Shown here: positions 1-6,817 of the stretch, piece after piece | Layout of the letters: the number at the start of each line of letters is the position of its first letter | Numbering within the stretch: the stretch's first letter is position 1 | Program-made: the position numbers and the translations under genes | Source of the DNA: Bacteroidota bacterium | GTDB taxonomy: Bacteria; Bacteroidota; Ignavibacteria; UBA10030 | NCBI GenBank assembly: GCA_003453835.1 | Contig: DMMN01000006.1 | Location: 15,518 to 23,057 of the forward strand | Length of the DNA: 7,540 nt | Direction of reading: 5' to 3' | The notes under the pieces: model-generated | What the model was told of the DNA's origin: nothing | Databases searched by the model: none | What the model saw: only the letters and a program-made list of their open reading frames with translations

Positions 1-1284
1 ATCTCGGAATCCGAGTACAGCCACGAGGTCGTTGCGGAGATCGTTTCCTTTCGCGATTTGTTCGCCAGTCTGTTTTTCATCTCCGTTGGGATGTTGCTCG
101 ATTTGGACTTCGTCGCCCGGCAACCTTTGTCGGTGTTCGGCGTCGGGGCAGGGATCTTCTTCTTGAAGGGGCTGGTCGTGTTTGGCGTGGCACTTGTGCT
201 CAATGTTTCGTTTCGTACAGCAGTCATCGCCTCGGTCAGCCTTGCCCAGATTGGCGAGTTTTCGTTCGTGCTCGCTACTGTCGGGAAAGCGAGCGGTCTT
301 GTGGACGAGAATCTGTATCAGCATTTCCTGAGTGCGTCTGTGTTCACTATGCTGGTTTCCCCGTTGCTGATTGCCTTTGCGCCGACGTTTGTGGAGAGGA
401 CGCAGCGACTGAAGTTCTTTCAACTGTTCGGGACCGACAAAGAGGGGGCGGGGGCGAAGCCCCTCACGGATCACGTGATGATCGTCGGATTCGGAGTGAA
501 CGGGCAGAATGTTGCCCGCGTCCTTCGCGAGACAGGGATCCCCTACATCATCATTGAAGCTGATGGAGAGACCGCAGTCCGGCTTCGGAAGGAGGGCTTC
601 CCGATTGTGTTTGGCGACGCCACGCGAAAAGACATCCTCCACCTCTGCGAGGTAGGACGCGCCCGCCTGATTGTCTTCGCCATCTCCGATCCGCAGGGGA
701 CGCGCACCGCCGTCCGGTTGTCGCGCTCCATGAATCCGAACATCCACATCATCGTCCGGACAAAACTCGTTTCGGAAGTGGAGGAGCTCGAGAAGCTGGG
801 GGCAAACGAGGTTATTCCGGAGGAGTTTGAGACGTCGATTGAGATCTTCACCCGCGTCCTCGACCACTACCATATTCCGCGAAATGTCGTCAACGCGCAA
901 ATCAAAGTAATCAGGGATGAGAATTACGGGATGTTGCGCGGTCGGATGTTGACGGAGCGCGGACTCGATCGCGTTGCACAACTCCTCGCCGCCGGGACGG
1001 CAGATACCTTCCTGGTGACCGATGATTCCCTCGCAACGGGGAAGACTCTAGAAGAGCTTGATCTGGCACGTCATACGGGCACAACCCTCATTGCCGTTGT
1101 CCGTGGGGACAAGCCGACGATCACACCACCGGGAGATTTCAGAATCGAGTCGAGCGACTCCCTCGTCCTTGTCGGCACACACGCAAACATGGATAGAGCG
1201 TTCGCGTATCTCTCACAACTTCCGGCCAGGGAATCCGAAACATCTCCCGCAACAACCAAAGAGAGGATCGAACATGGGGGCTAG
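1..1284 (+). CDS. CPA2-family monovalent cation:proton antiporter (KefB-like), 3' part with RCK domains
   Basis: This is an inner-membrane K+ (or Na+)/H+ antiporter of the CPA2 family; 427 residues are visible and the 5' end lies outside the window, since the frame is open from base 1. Residues 1-150 carry the last transmembrane segments, including the CPA2-typical stretch SLAQIGEFSFVLA (about residues 80-92) and the preceding FRDLFASLFFISVGM. A cytoplasmic TrkA-N/RCK_N domain follows (about 157-275) with the nucleotide-binding glycine motif VGFGVNGQN and an acidic residue after the second strand (IIIEAD). A TrkA-C/RCK_C domain occupies about 310-405. The RCK pair normally gates transport in response to NAD(H) or similar ligands. 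The stop codon overlaps the start of ferrochelatase by 11 bp, so the two are probably translated from one message. Family is clear; ion specificity cannot be read from the sequence. Confidence 0.93.
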   Translation: MSESEYSHEVVAEIVSFRDLFASLFFISVGMLLDLDFVARQPLSVFGVGAGIFFLKGLVVFGVALVLNVSFRTAVIASVSLAQIGEFSFVLATVGKASGLVDENLYQHFLSASVFTMLVSPLLIAFAPTFVERTQRLKFFQLFGTDKEGAGAKPLTDHVMIVGFGVNGQNVARVLRETGIPYIIIEADGETAVRLRKEGFPIVFGDATRKDILHLCEVGRARLIVFAISDPQGTRTAVRLSRSMNPNIHIIVRTKLVSEVEELEKLGANEVIPEEFETSIEIFTRVLDHYHIPRNVVNAQIKVIRDENYGMLRGRMLTERGLDRVAQLLAAGTADTFLVTDDSLATGKTLEELDLARHTGTTLIAVVRGDKPTITPPGDFRIESSDSLVLVGTHANMDRAFAYLSQLPARESETSPATTKERIEHGG

Positions 1285-2311
1285 AAGAACGGCTGTTGTC
1301 TTGTTCCAGCTTGGGGGACCCGATTCGCTCGAGGCGGTCGGGCCGTTCCTCTTCAATCTCTTTATGGATCCCGACATTATCAATTTCCCTCTGGCGAGGT
1401 TGGCCCGGAAGCCGCTTGCAAGGTACATCTCGAAAAGACGATCAAAATACGTCGCCCAGCACTATTCGGAAATCGGCGGCAAATCCCCCATCCTCGATTT
1501 AACGATGGCTCAGGCAAAGGCCTTGGAAAAGGAATTGAAGGCCGGGATGGACGCCCAGGTCTTCGTTGCCATGCGCTATTGGCATCCATTAACGGACACC
1601 GTGGCGGAGGAGGTGAAGAAGGGCGGGTTCGATGAAATCATCCTCCTCCCCCTGTATCCCCAATGCTCGATCACGACGAGCGGATCCAGCCTCAATGAGT
1701 GGCATCGACAATGTTCGCGCGTGGGTCTTACGGGCGTCCCACAGCGACTCGTGCACCATTACTACGACAATCCGAAATACATCGAGGCGATCGTCGATCG
1801 GGTGAACGCGAGTCTCCTTCGTCTGGAGGACACAGCATCGACTCATATTCTCTTCAGCGCGCACGGCCTTCCGCTTTCCGTCATAAAGCGCGGCGATCCC
1901 TATCAACGGCACATCGAGGAGACAGTTCGGCTTGTCCGGGAACGAGGCGGTTGGAAGAACCCGGCTACCCTTTGCTATCAAAGCAAAGTCGGGCCTGCAA
2001 AATGGCTTGAGCCGTCGCTGCATGAAACGATCCATGAGCTGGGCACTTCGGGGGTGAAGGGCGTCCTCGTCGTCCCCATTGCGTTTGTGACGGAACATAT
2101 TGAGACGTTGCACGAGATCAACATCGAAGAACGGGAAGAAGCCGAGAAGTCGGGCATCACCAACTTTTCGCTGATGCCCGCTCTGAACGACCACCCAAGA
2201 TTTATTGAGGCCCTTGCCGACGAAGTCATCAAGCGGACGACAGACGGCGAGCGTCCCGACGACCGGCTTTGCGTGTGTCGTGCCGTCATGAAGAAATGGG
2301 GGGCGAACTGA
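1274..2311 (+). CDS. hemH: Ferrochelatase
   Basis: This enzyme inserts ferrous iron into protoporphyrin IX, the last step of heme synthesis, in the cytoplasm or at the membrane face. The protein is 345 residues, normal for the family. Recognisable blocks are LFQLGGPDS near the N-terminus, YPQCSITTSGSS (128-139), the catalytic-histidine motif FSAHGLP (His197), YQSKVGPAKWLEP (235-247) and AFVTEHIETLHEI (270-282), whose Glu277 matches the second catalytic acid of known ferrochelatases. The ATG at 1274 is preceded by GAGAGG at 1261-1266; the open frame extends upstream, but that part lies over the antiporter's RCK domain and is not ferrochelatase-like. Cysteines occur at 131, 147, 234, 333 and 335, and the C-terminal Cys-X-Cys suggests a possible iron-sulfur cluster. 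Because the next gene is protoporphyrinogen oxidase and the host looks Gram-negative, the protoporphyrin substrate is more likely than coproporphyrin. Confidence 0.96.
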   Translation: MGARRTAVVLFQLGGPDSLEAVGPFLFNLFMDPDIINFPLARLARKPLARYISKRRSKYVAQHYSEIGGKSPILDLTMAQAKALEKELKAGMDAQVFVAMRYWHPLTDTVAEEVKKGGFDEIILLPLYPQCSITTSGSSLNEWHRQCSRVGLTGVPQRLVHHYYDNPKYIEAIVDRVNASLLRLEDTASTHILFSAHGLPLSVIKRGDPYQRHIEETVRLVRERGGWKNPATLCYQSKVGPAKWLEPSLHETIHELGTSGVKGVLVVPIAFVTEHIETLHEINIEEREEAEKSGITNFSLMPALNDHPRFIEALADEVIKRTTDGERPDDRLCVCRAVMKKWGAN

Positions 2312-2500
2312 GATCAGCCGAGCTCGTTTGAAGCAAGAAGCGAGCGGACGCGCTCGATCAACCTCTGTTGGAGGGGAAGTACCGGCCACCGCTGGCAACC
2401 ATTCTCTTCTTTTGTCGCCGAGATCAAGGGTGAGAAACAACGAAGACCGCCCAACACATTCACCGATACATACAGAAGAGGTCACGGAAAGCAGTTTCAG
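2312..2500 (+). other. Intergenic region between hemH and hemG, no gene seen
   Basis: This 189-bp gap holds no convincing gene. A TTG-started open frame beginning at 2328 runs through it and into hemG in another frame, but it has no family-like sequence. A 6-bp inverted repeat, CGAGCG at 2341-2346 and CGCTCG at 2351-2356 with a 4-base loop, could form a hairpin, but no T-tract follows, so it is not a standard intrinsic terminator. The gap is long enough to hold a separate promoter for hemG; I see no clear -35/-10 pair. Confidence 0.5.
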
Positions 2501-3913
2501 ATGCAACAAGATCCATTGCGGGAAAATCGTACCGACGTTGTTATCATCGGAGCCGGAATCTCCGGGCTTTGCACGGCGCACTGGCTGAACAAGCGCGGCA
2601 TCAAGACACTTGTCCTTGAGCAGGACGCTGAGGTCGGCGGAACGATGAGATCGGTCCGCGAGAACGGCTATCTCATCGAGACCGGTCCAAACAGCGCGTT
2701 GGAGACGACCCCGCTCATCAAGGAGCTTGTTTCGGATTGCGGACTGGAGAAGGAATTCGTGTACGCGCATCCGGTCGGGAAGAATCGGTACATCCTTCGA
2801 GACGGGGCGTTGCACGCGCTCCCTCTCTCGCCTCCGGCCTTTGTCGCTTCCAGTCTCTTCTCGATATCGGGCAAGTTGCGGATCCTCAAGGAGCCGTTTG
2901 TCGGTCGGGCAAAGGACGAAGAGAGCATCGCTCAGTTTGTGTCGCGACGCGTCGGGCGGGAGTTCCTCGACTACGCAATAGACCCGTTCGTTGCCGGCAT
3001 CTTCGCCGGTCGACCGGAAGCACTGAGCGTTCGATCGGCATTCCCGAAACTGTATGCCCTCGAGGAAAAATATGGGGGACTCGTCAAAGGGATGATCAAA
3101 GGGCGGCGAGAGCGGAGGGCGCGAAACGAGAAGGCGAAAGATCGGGCGGAATCGTTTTCGTTTAGGAGCGGCATGCAGACTCTCCCCCTTGCCCTTGCGA
3201 GGAGTCTCGGCGACCGGGTCGTCGTTTCTGCCAAGGTCCACTCGTTTCAGAAGGACGAATCCTCAACCCGTTATCTGGTCGCGTATTCTGCCGGAGGCAA
3301 TGAGCGTCGCATTGAGACTTCCTCGGTAGTCCTTGCCATTCCAGCCTACGCGGCCGCCGGCTACATCCGATCATTCTCTCCGAACGTCGCGGGCGTCTTA
3401 GACTCCATCTCCTACTCCCCTGTCGTGTCGATCTTCCTCGGATTCCGGAGAGAAGATGTGCGCCGATCACTCGACGGATTCGGCTTTCTCATCCCGACGA
3501 AAGAGCACCGGAACATTCTCGGCTGCTTGTGGTCTTCGAGCCTTTTTCCGGACAGGGCACCTGAGGGGGATGTGGCATTCACGGCATTTGTCGGAGGGGC
3601 ACGCCAGCCTACCCTGACGGATCTGAGCGAAAACGAGTTGCGCGATCTCGTCCTGAGCGAGCTAAAAAACATTATGCAAATTGGGGGAAAACATGTATAT
3701 TTCAAACCAACTCGATGGTCCAGAGCGATTCCGCAATACGAAATCGGCTACGAGCACATCCTGGCGTCGCTGAACCGGTTTGAGACAGAACACCCGGGTA
3801 TTCTGTTGTGCAGCAACTATCGAGGAGGAATTTCGGTCGGAGATTGTGTGAGGAGCGGCAGGGAAGCTGCGGAGCGCATCGAGTTGCTGCTGAGACGGTT
3901 GACGACAAGTTGA
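2501..3913 (+). CDS. hemG: Protoporphyrinogen oxidase, FAD-dependent (HemG/HemY/PPOX type)
   Basis: This flavoenzyme removes six electrons from protoporphyrinogen IX to give protoporphyrin IX, the substrate of the ferrochelatase encoded just upstream, using oxygen as acceptor. It is 470 residues, typical of the PPOX/amine-oxidase-like family (called HemY in Bacillus, and unrelated to the flavodoxin-like E. coli HemG). The N-terminus has the dinucleotide-binding fold: VVIIGAGISGL (residues 13-23), an acidic residue at 40 (VLEQD) and the GG doublet VGGTM (45-49), followed by ETGPNS. The C-terminal FAD-contact block GGISVGDCV is at 442-450. The ATG at 2501 is the first start codon in this frame and lies 12 residues before the glycine motif; upstream there is only a weak GGAAAG. 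A coproporphyrinogen oxidase role, as in Gram-positive bacteria, is the main alternative. Confidence 0.94.
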   Translation: MQQDPLRENRTDVVIIGAGISGLCTAHWLNKRGIKTLVLEQDAEVGGTMRSVRENGYLIETGPNSALETTPLIKELVSDCGLEKEFVYAHPVGKNRYILRDGALHALPLSPPAFVASSLFSISGKLRILKEPFVGRAKDEESIAQFVSRRVGREFLDYAIDPFVAGIFAGRPEALSVRSAFPKLYALEEKYGGLVKGMIKGRRERRARNEKAKDRAESFSFRSGMQTLPLALARSLGDRVVVSAKVHSFQKDESSTRYLVAYSAGGNERRIETSSVVLAIPAYAAAGYIRSFSPNVAGVLDSISYSPVVSIFLGFRREDVRRSLDGFGFLIPTKEHRNILGCLWSSSLFPDRAPEGDVAFTAFVGGARQPTLTDLSENELRDLVLSELKNIMQIGGKHVYFKPTRWSRAIPQYEIGYEHILASLNRFETEHPGILLCSNYRGGISVGDCVRSGREAAERIELLLRRLTTS

Positions 3914-3959
3914 TTGGGGTAACTCCGATCATCGGCACACCACCATTAACGGAGATGAT

Positions 3960-4679
3960 ATGAGAACATCGTTCACTCGTTCCGCCTGGATGGGACTCTT
4001 TGCTGCATACATTCTCTTCTCATCCGTTGCCTCTTCTCAAGGACAGCCTGTCGCGCCATCGGCGGATGACAATCTCGCTCCCCTCGAGTTTACGGCAATC
4101 CTCAAGGAAGCCTGGACCTTTCTCAAAGAATCCACCGACACGCTGCATAGAACGATGGGATCGAAGGATGAATTCGAGACGACGGCGGAGTTCGAGAAAC
4201 GAACGCTCGACGCACGGCAGCAATTCCTTAGTAAGGTCAATCGGTACATCAAGGAAAAGAAGTTCGACAGTCGCGTGTTTGGCGTCCTTCTCAAAGCGAC
4301 ACTGGAGAAGTATAATGCAGATAACCAGGTGTATGCGGTAACGAGCCCAACGATCATCGAAGCCCCGTACAACATTCCAAGCGTCGTCACCGAGATTCCG
4401 GCGAATGCGTACATTGGATTGGCAGACTCGATCAAGAAAGCGTATCGTACTTCGTCCCTCTATCTCACTTTCGATCCGCATTTTCGATGGCAGGTGAACC
4501 GTGATGCTGCCAAGGCAGCCAAGGATGATGCGGCGAACTTCGCCTTCAAGGTTCGATTCAAAGTCGATATGGCACAGACAAGCGCAGGGAAGACCGCCAG
4601 GTTTCTGATCATCCCCCAACGTGTTTTCCTGATCAACCAACGAACAAACACGGTGCATTGGGAGCAGGCGATTCGTTAA
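3960..4679 (+). CDS. Exported protein of unknown function
   Basis: I do not recognise a named family. The 239-residue protein starts with a Sec-type signal: Arg/Lys-containing n-region (MRTSFTRSAW), a hydrophobic core (MGLFAAYILFSSVA) and a likely signal peptidase I site around residues 25-30, so it is probably periplasmic. Residues 43-120 are helical and charged and contain DEFETTAEFEKR (70-81), a short motif of the kind seen in various uncharacterised exported bacterial proteins. The C-terminal half (about 160-239) alternates hydrophobic residues and looks like beta-strands, ending in VFLINQRTNTVHWEQ. The start has a good Shine-Dalgarno, GGAG at 3951-3954, five bases before the ATG. It lies 46 bp after hemG and just before a strong terminator, so it is probably the last gene of the heme transcript. 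There is no sequence evidence for a role in heme metabolism. Confidence 0.82.
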   Translation: MRTSFTRSAWMGLFAAYILFSSVASSQGQPVAPSADDNLAPLEFTAILKEAWTFLKESTDTLHRTMGSKDEFETTAEFEKRTLDARQQFLSKVNRYIKEKKFDSRVFGVLLKATLEKYNADNQVYAVTSPTIIEAPYNIPSVVTEIPANAYIGLADSIKKAYRTSSLYLTFDPHFRWQVNRDAAKAAKDDAANFAFKVRFKVDMAQTSAGKTARFLIIPQRVFLINQRTNTVHWEQAIR

Positions 4680-4713
4680 GACAGCCAGGTCACTTCTTTC
4701 ATCGAGAGCCGCC

Positions 4714-4745
4714 GGGCGACGCTCGTGTGTCGCCCCCTTCTTTTT
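4714..4745 (+). terminator. Intrinsic terminator after the exported-protein gene
   Basis: GGGCGAC at 4714-4720 pairs perfectly with GTCGCCC at 4729-4735. Two further pairs (G-U and C-G) inside give a 9-bp stem with the tetraloop TCGT. The stem is followed by CCTTCTTTTT (4736-4745). It lies 35 bp past the stop at 4679 and ends the hemH-hemG block; the following receiver-domain gene starts 40 bp later. Confidence 0.88.
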
Positions 4746-4784
4746 GAAAGCATCGCTTCCCATCATTCTTCGGGACCAAAGCTC

Positions 4785-5498
4785 ATGGTTACACGGTCAG
4801 TCCTGATCATCGAAGACGAAGAGTCGATCTCGCTCAGCTTCCAGCATGTTTTGAAGCAATCGGTCGACTACAATTATACCGTCACCGCAGTGGGGTCGGC
4901 CGAGGAGGCTCTGCAGGCAATCGAGCGTTCAGGGATGTTCGACATTGTGTTGCTTGATATTTTTCTCCCCGGGGAGAACGGAATCGACTTTCTCAAGAAG
5001 CTCCGCTCGATGGATACCGAGACGGTGGTCATCTGCATCTCCGGCACGCAGGACTACAGAATCGTTCACGATGTCTTCAAGTTGGGGGCGGACGATTTCA
5101 TTTCGAAGGTGGAACTTTCCAATCACTACGTGCTCGAAAAAGCGATCTTTGCAGGACTCGAGAAGAGAGAATATCAGAGGCGCTTGCTTCAGCTCGAGAT
5201 CCAAGCGCAGCGGATGGAAGCCATTACCACAATCATCCGCACCATCCATCACGAACTCAACAATCCCCTGGCAATCCTCAGACTGGCATCGTCGAAACTT
5301 GGCACGCCCGGCTCACTGTCGGACGAGGAACTGAGAAACTACTGCACCCAGGTACAGGAGAATATCGACCGTATGGCGGATGTGTTGAAACGTCTGCCGA
5401 TGTTTCACGAAGAACTGTTCAATACCGAGCTTCGCGGCCTGAAAGTCTACGCCCTCCCCAGAGAGCACACCGCCTCAGAGAAACAACCCCCACAGTAA
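4785..5498 (+). CDS. Receiver-domain protein with C-terminal DHp (HisKA-like) hairpin, no kinase ATPase domain
   Basis: This 237-residue signalling protein has an N-terminal CheY-like receiver domain (about 4-125): the acidic cluster EDEE (10-13), phospho-acceptor Asp58 in VLLDIFLPG, Ser86 in ISG and Lys108 in FISK are all present. A linker helix leads into a two-helix segment (about 140-205) with an H-box, IHHELNNPLA (154-163), where His156-Glu157 match the phospho-accepting His-Glu of histidine kinase dimerisation domains. No N, G1, F or G2 box follows: the protein stops 32 residues after the second helix, so there is no ATP-binding domain. It could act as a phosphotransfer protein or a dimeric response regulator. 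ATG 4785 was chosen because it sits three residues before the first receiver strand; an upstream start at 4725 would lie in the terminator hairpin. The Shine-Dalgarno is weak (GGGAC at 4772). No partner kinase is in the window. Confidence 0.88.
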   Translation: MVTRSVLIIEDEESISLSFQHVLKQSVDYNYTVTAVGSAEEALQAIERSGMFDIVLLDIFLPGENGIDFLKKLRSMDTETVVICISGTQDYRIVHDVFKLGADDFISKVELSNHYVLEKAIFAGLEKREYQRRLLQLEIQAQRMEAITTIIRTIHHELNNPLAILRLASSKLGTPGSLSDEELRNYCTQVQENIDRMADVLKRLPMFHEELFNTELRGLKVYALPREHTASEKQPPQ

Positions 5499-5528
5499 CG
5501 GTAAATCTGGATCCGCGCACTTGAACCC

Positions 5529-5551
5529 GGATGGGAATCCACATCCCATCC
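5529..5551. terminator. Hairpin between convergent genes, possible bidirectional terminator
   Basis: GGATGGGA at 5529-5536 and TCCCATCC at 5544-5551 form a perfect 8-bp stem with a 7-base loop. It sits 30 bp after the receiver-protein stop and 12 bp beyond the stop of the convergent universal stress gene, where a shared terminator is expected. Neither side has a T-tract, so its efficiency as an intrinsic terminator is uncertain. Confidence 0.5.
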
Positions 5552-5563
5552 AACACCCATTCG

Positions 5564-6046
5564 TCAGAGGTTGGTTCGAAGATCGTGGGCAATATCTTCT
5601 TCTGAGATGTCGATCAACTCCCGCATCTCTTCCGGCTTTACGGTCAGCACCGGAACCTTCGAGAGCCGAACAACCTTCTCCGCCACACTTCCCAGGAGAA
5701 TGTGTCTCAGGCCGCTCCGTCCATGCGTAGACATCACGATGAGATCGACCCCCATTTCCTGCGCGGCTCTGACGATCTCGACGGCAGGTGAGCCATGCCG
5801 CACAACGATCTGCAGGGATTTGGATACCAAATCGTGATCGATCAAGATATGCTGAATCATCTTGACGATCGTCTCTCGCCGCGACTTCTCGTCGGGAACG
5901 ATGGATGTTCGAGAGTGGGGATCATCCACATTGACGACAACGACATCTGCGTTGAACAGCTCGGCGATTTCTTGAGCATACTGGATTCCTACGAGGGAGT
6001 AGGCGGACATATCAACAGGGACGAGGATCGTTCGAAGGGCTTTCAT
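5564..6046 (-). CDS. Universal stress protein (UspA family)
   Basis: This is a single-domain cytoplasmic universal stress protein of 160 residues, slightly longer than the usual 140-150 because of an acidic C-terminal tail ([22 protein letters not shown]). It starts with the family-typical strand TILVPVDMS, with Asp12 at the adenine-binding position. The nucleotide-binding loop is [16 protein letters not shown] (105-120), keeping the Gly-X9-Gly-Ser core of ATP-binding members (Gly109, Gly119, Ser120), then VAEKVV and VPVLTVKP as the last strand. Such proteins bind ATP and support survival under stress; the exact role here is unknown. The ATG at 6046 has only a modest GAGAAA upstream. A GTG at 6112 in the same frame has AAGGAG nine bases upstream and would add 22 basic residues; I prefer 6046 because the family starts right before the first strand. 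It is convergent with the receiver-protein gene. Confidence 0.93.
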   Translation of the reverse strand: MKALRTILVPVDMSAYSLVGIQYAQEIAELFNADVVVVNVDDPHSRTSIVPDEKSRRETIVKMIQHILIDHDLVSKSLQIVVRHGSPAVEIVRAAQEMGVDLIVMSTHGRSGLRHILLGSVAEKVVRLSKVPVLTVKPEEMRELIDISEEDIAHDLRTNL

Positions 6047-6213
6047 ACCGTTTCTCAATGTTGGTTTGAGGCGACGAATCTGCTTGCATGGCCGGCGCAA
6101 CTCCTGTGCCACGTGGTCGTTCTCCTTCCCCGAGTGCTTTCGGCAACTCTCGGGCGCCGACCGGTGCGCGAATTCCCACTCACAACAACGGCTGGGGGGA
6201 TTTCCGACAAAAG

Positions 6214-6251
6214 GGAAACAAAAAGGCTGCCGTGCACCACTCACGGCAGCC
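6214..6251 (-). terminator. Intrinsic terminator downstream of the MarR-family gene
   Basis: Read on the minus strand, a perfect 10-bp stem (GGCTGCCGTG, paired with CACGGCAGCC; plus-strand arms 6225-6234 and 6242-6251) with a 7-base loop is followed by TTTTTGTTTCCC. It lies about 105 bp past the MarR-family stop codon and separates that transcript from the universal stress gene, which therefore needs its own promoter. Confidence 0.9.
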
Positions 6252-6256
6252 AAGGG

Positions 6257-6293
6257 GCTCGCTCATTGAAGGAGGGGAAATGCTAGAGCGAGC
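6257..6293 (+). repeat. Inverted repeat enclosing a Shine-Dalgarno sequence
   Basis: GCTCGCTC at 6257-6264 and GAGCGAGC at 6286-6293 are perfect 8-bp inverted repeats separated by 21 bases. On the plus strand the loop holds AAGGAGGGG followed by an ATG at 6280. On the minus strand it lies between the MarR-family stop and its terminator. The repeat is plain; a function is inference. Confidence 0.6.
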
Positions 6294-6345
6294 ATGGTTT
6301 CTGAAAACAATACCCTACAAGTTTCTGACCCACAATGAACGATGA
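6280..6345 (+). CDS. Possible small ORF of 21 codons with strong Shine-Dalgarno
   Basis: An ATG at 6280 follows AAGGAGGGG (6269-6277) at close spacing and opens a 21-codon frame ending in TGA, encoding a mildly basic, aromatic peptide (MLERAWFLKTIPYKF and six more residues). The ribosome site is one of the strongest in the window, yet it lies in the loop of an 8-bp inverted repeat whose right arm covers codons 3-5. The frame is convergent with the MarR-family gene, which ends 11 bp away. No promoter is evident on this strand. It could be a real micropeptide, a gene remnant or chance. Confidence 0.25.
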   Translation: MLERAWFLKTIPYKFLTHNER

Positions 6346-6355
6346 ACTCTTCTTC

Positions 6356-6817
6356 TTACATCTCCTTGAGCTTCTTTTCCACCGAAGCTAACATCTTCTG
6401 AAGACCCAGAAGTAGTGGCTCGTGGAGTTCTTCGGGAATACCCTCAAGGATTTCTTCGTGCACCTGCACGAAACGTTCCTCCAAGTTTCGCGCCAGCGCA
6501 ACTCCTTTAGGAGTCAGCGAGACATCGATACTTCTTCTATCTTGTGAATCGATGGAGCGTCCAAGATATCCCTTTTCTTCCAGGGCTTCGAGTATTCTTG
6601 AAAGCCTGCTGCCACTCAAGCCCACGCGCTCCACCAGCACTTTCACTGTCAATTGCGGCTCGTCCCGGAACATCCGCAGCGTTCGAAACTCGGCGGCCGT
6701 AATCCCAAACTGTCCTGCAAGCCGCTCTTCCTTTTCCTGGCAGTTCGCCAGGAGTTGAAACGTTAATTCTGCTATTTGCGACGAGAATTCGCGAATTCTA
6801 TTAACCGGTGTTTCCAT
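6356..6817 (-). CDS. MarR-family winged helix-turn-helix transcriptional regulator
   Basis: The 153-residue protein has the size and layout of MarR regulators, which bind DNA as dimers and usually respond to small molecules or oxidants. An N-terminal dimerisation helix (about 5-35) includes Cys26. The helix-turn-helix lies at about 57-83 (TVKVLVERVGLSGSRLSRILEALEEKG) and the wing carries the MarR signature DRRSIDVSLTPKG (93-105). C-terminal helices (106-153) complete the dimer interface. The ATG at 6817 is chosen over a TTG four codons upstream because GGAAAG precedes it. Its first codons overlap by 17 bp the end of a broken reading frame upstream. A palindrome GCAACTGTTGC at 6826-6836 just before the start could be an autoregulatory operator. 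Its target genes are not evident; the universal stress gene downstream is separated from it by a terminator. Confidence 0.9.
   Translation of the reverse strand: METPVNRIREFSSQIAELTFQLLANCQEKEERLAGQFGITAAEFRTLRMFRDEPQLTVKVLVERVGLSGSRLSRILEALEEKGYLGRSIDSQDRRSIDVSLTPKGVALARNLEERFVQVHEEILEGIPEELHEPLLLGLQKMLASVEKKLKEM

Larger units (their letters stand above)
6047..6355. other. Intergenic region between the MarR-type and universal stress genes
   Basis: This 309-bp stretch should contain the minus-strand promoter and leader of the universal stress gene (6047 to about 6210); I see no convincing -35/-10 pair. At 6214-6251 there is an intrinsic terminator for the upstream regulator. At 6257-6293 there is a second inverted repeat enclosing a plus-strand Shine-Dalgarno and the start of a 21-codon frame. 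Nothing else could be assigned. Confidence 0.6.

Noticed and set aside
2341..2356. 6-bp hairpin after hemH as a terminator
   Set aside because: No T-tract follows and the stem is short; kept only as a note on the intergenic region.
2328..2588. TTG-started frame of 86 codons between hemH and hemG
   Set aside because: No ribosome site, rare start, composition unlike a protein, and it runs into hemG in another frame.
1589..3241. Long minus-strand open frame of 550 codons across hemH and hemG
   Set aside because: It lies antisense to two well-identified genes and across their intergenic gap, and its translation is low-complexity and Arg/Pro-rich with no family features; it is a codon-bias shadow.
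4020..4766. Minus-strand open frame of 248 codons opposite the exported-protein gene
   Set aside because: The plus-strand gene has a signal peptide, a Shine-Dalgarno and a terminator; the antisense frame has none and runs through that terminator hairpin.
5795..6286. Plus-strand open frame of 163 codons over the universal stress gene
   Set aside because: It is antisense to a clear UspA-family gene and runs through the minus-strand terminator at 6214-6251.
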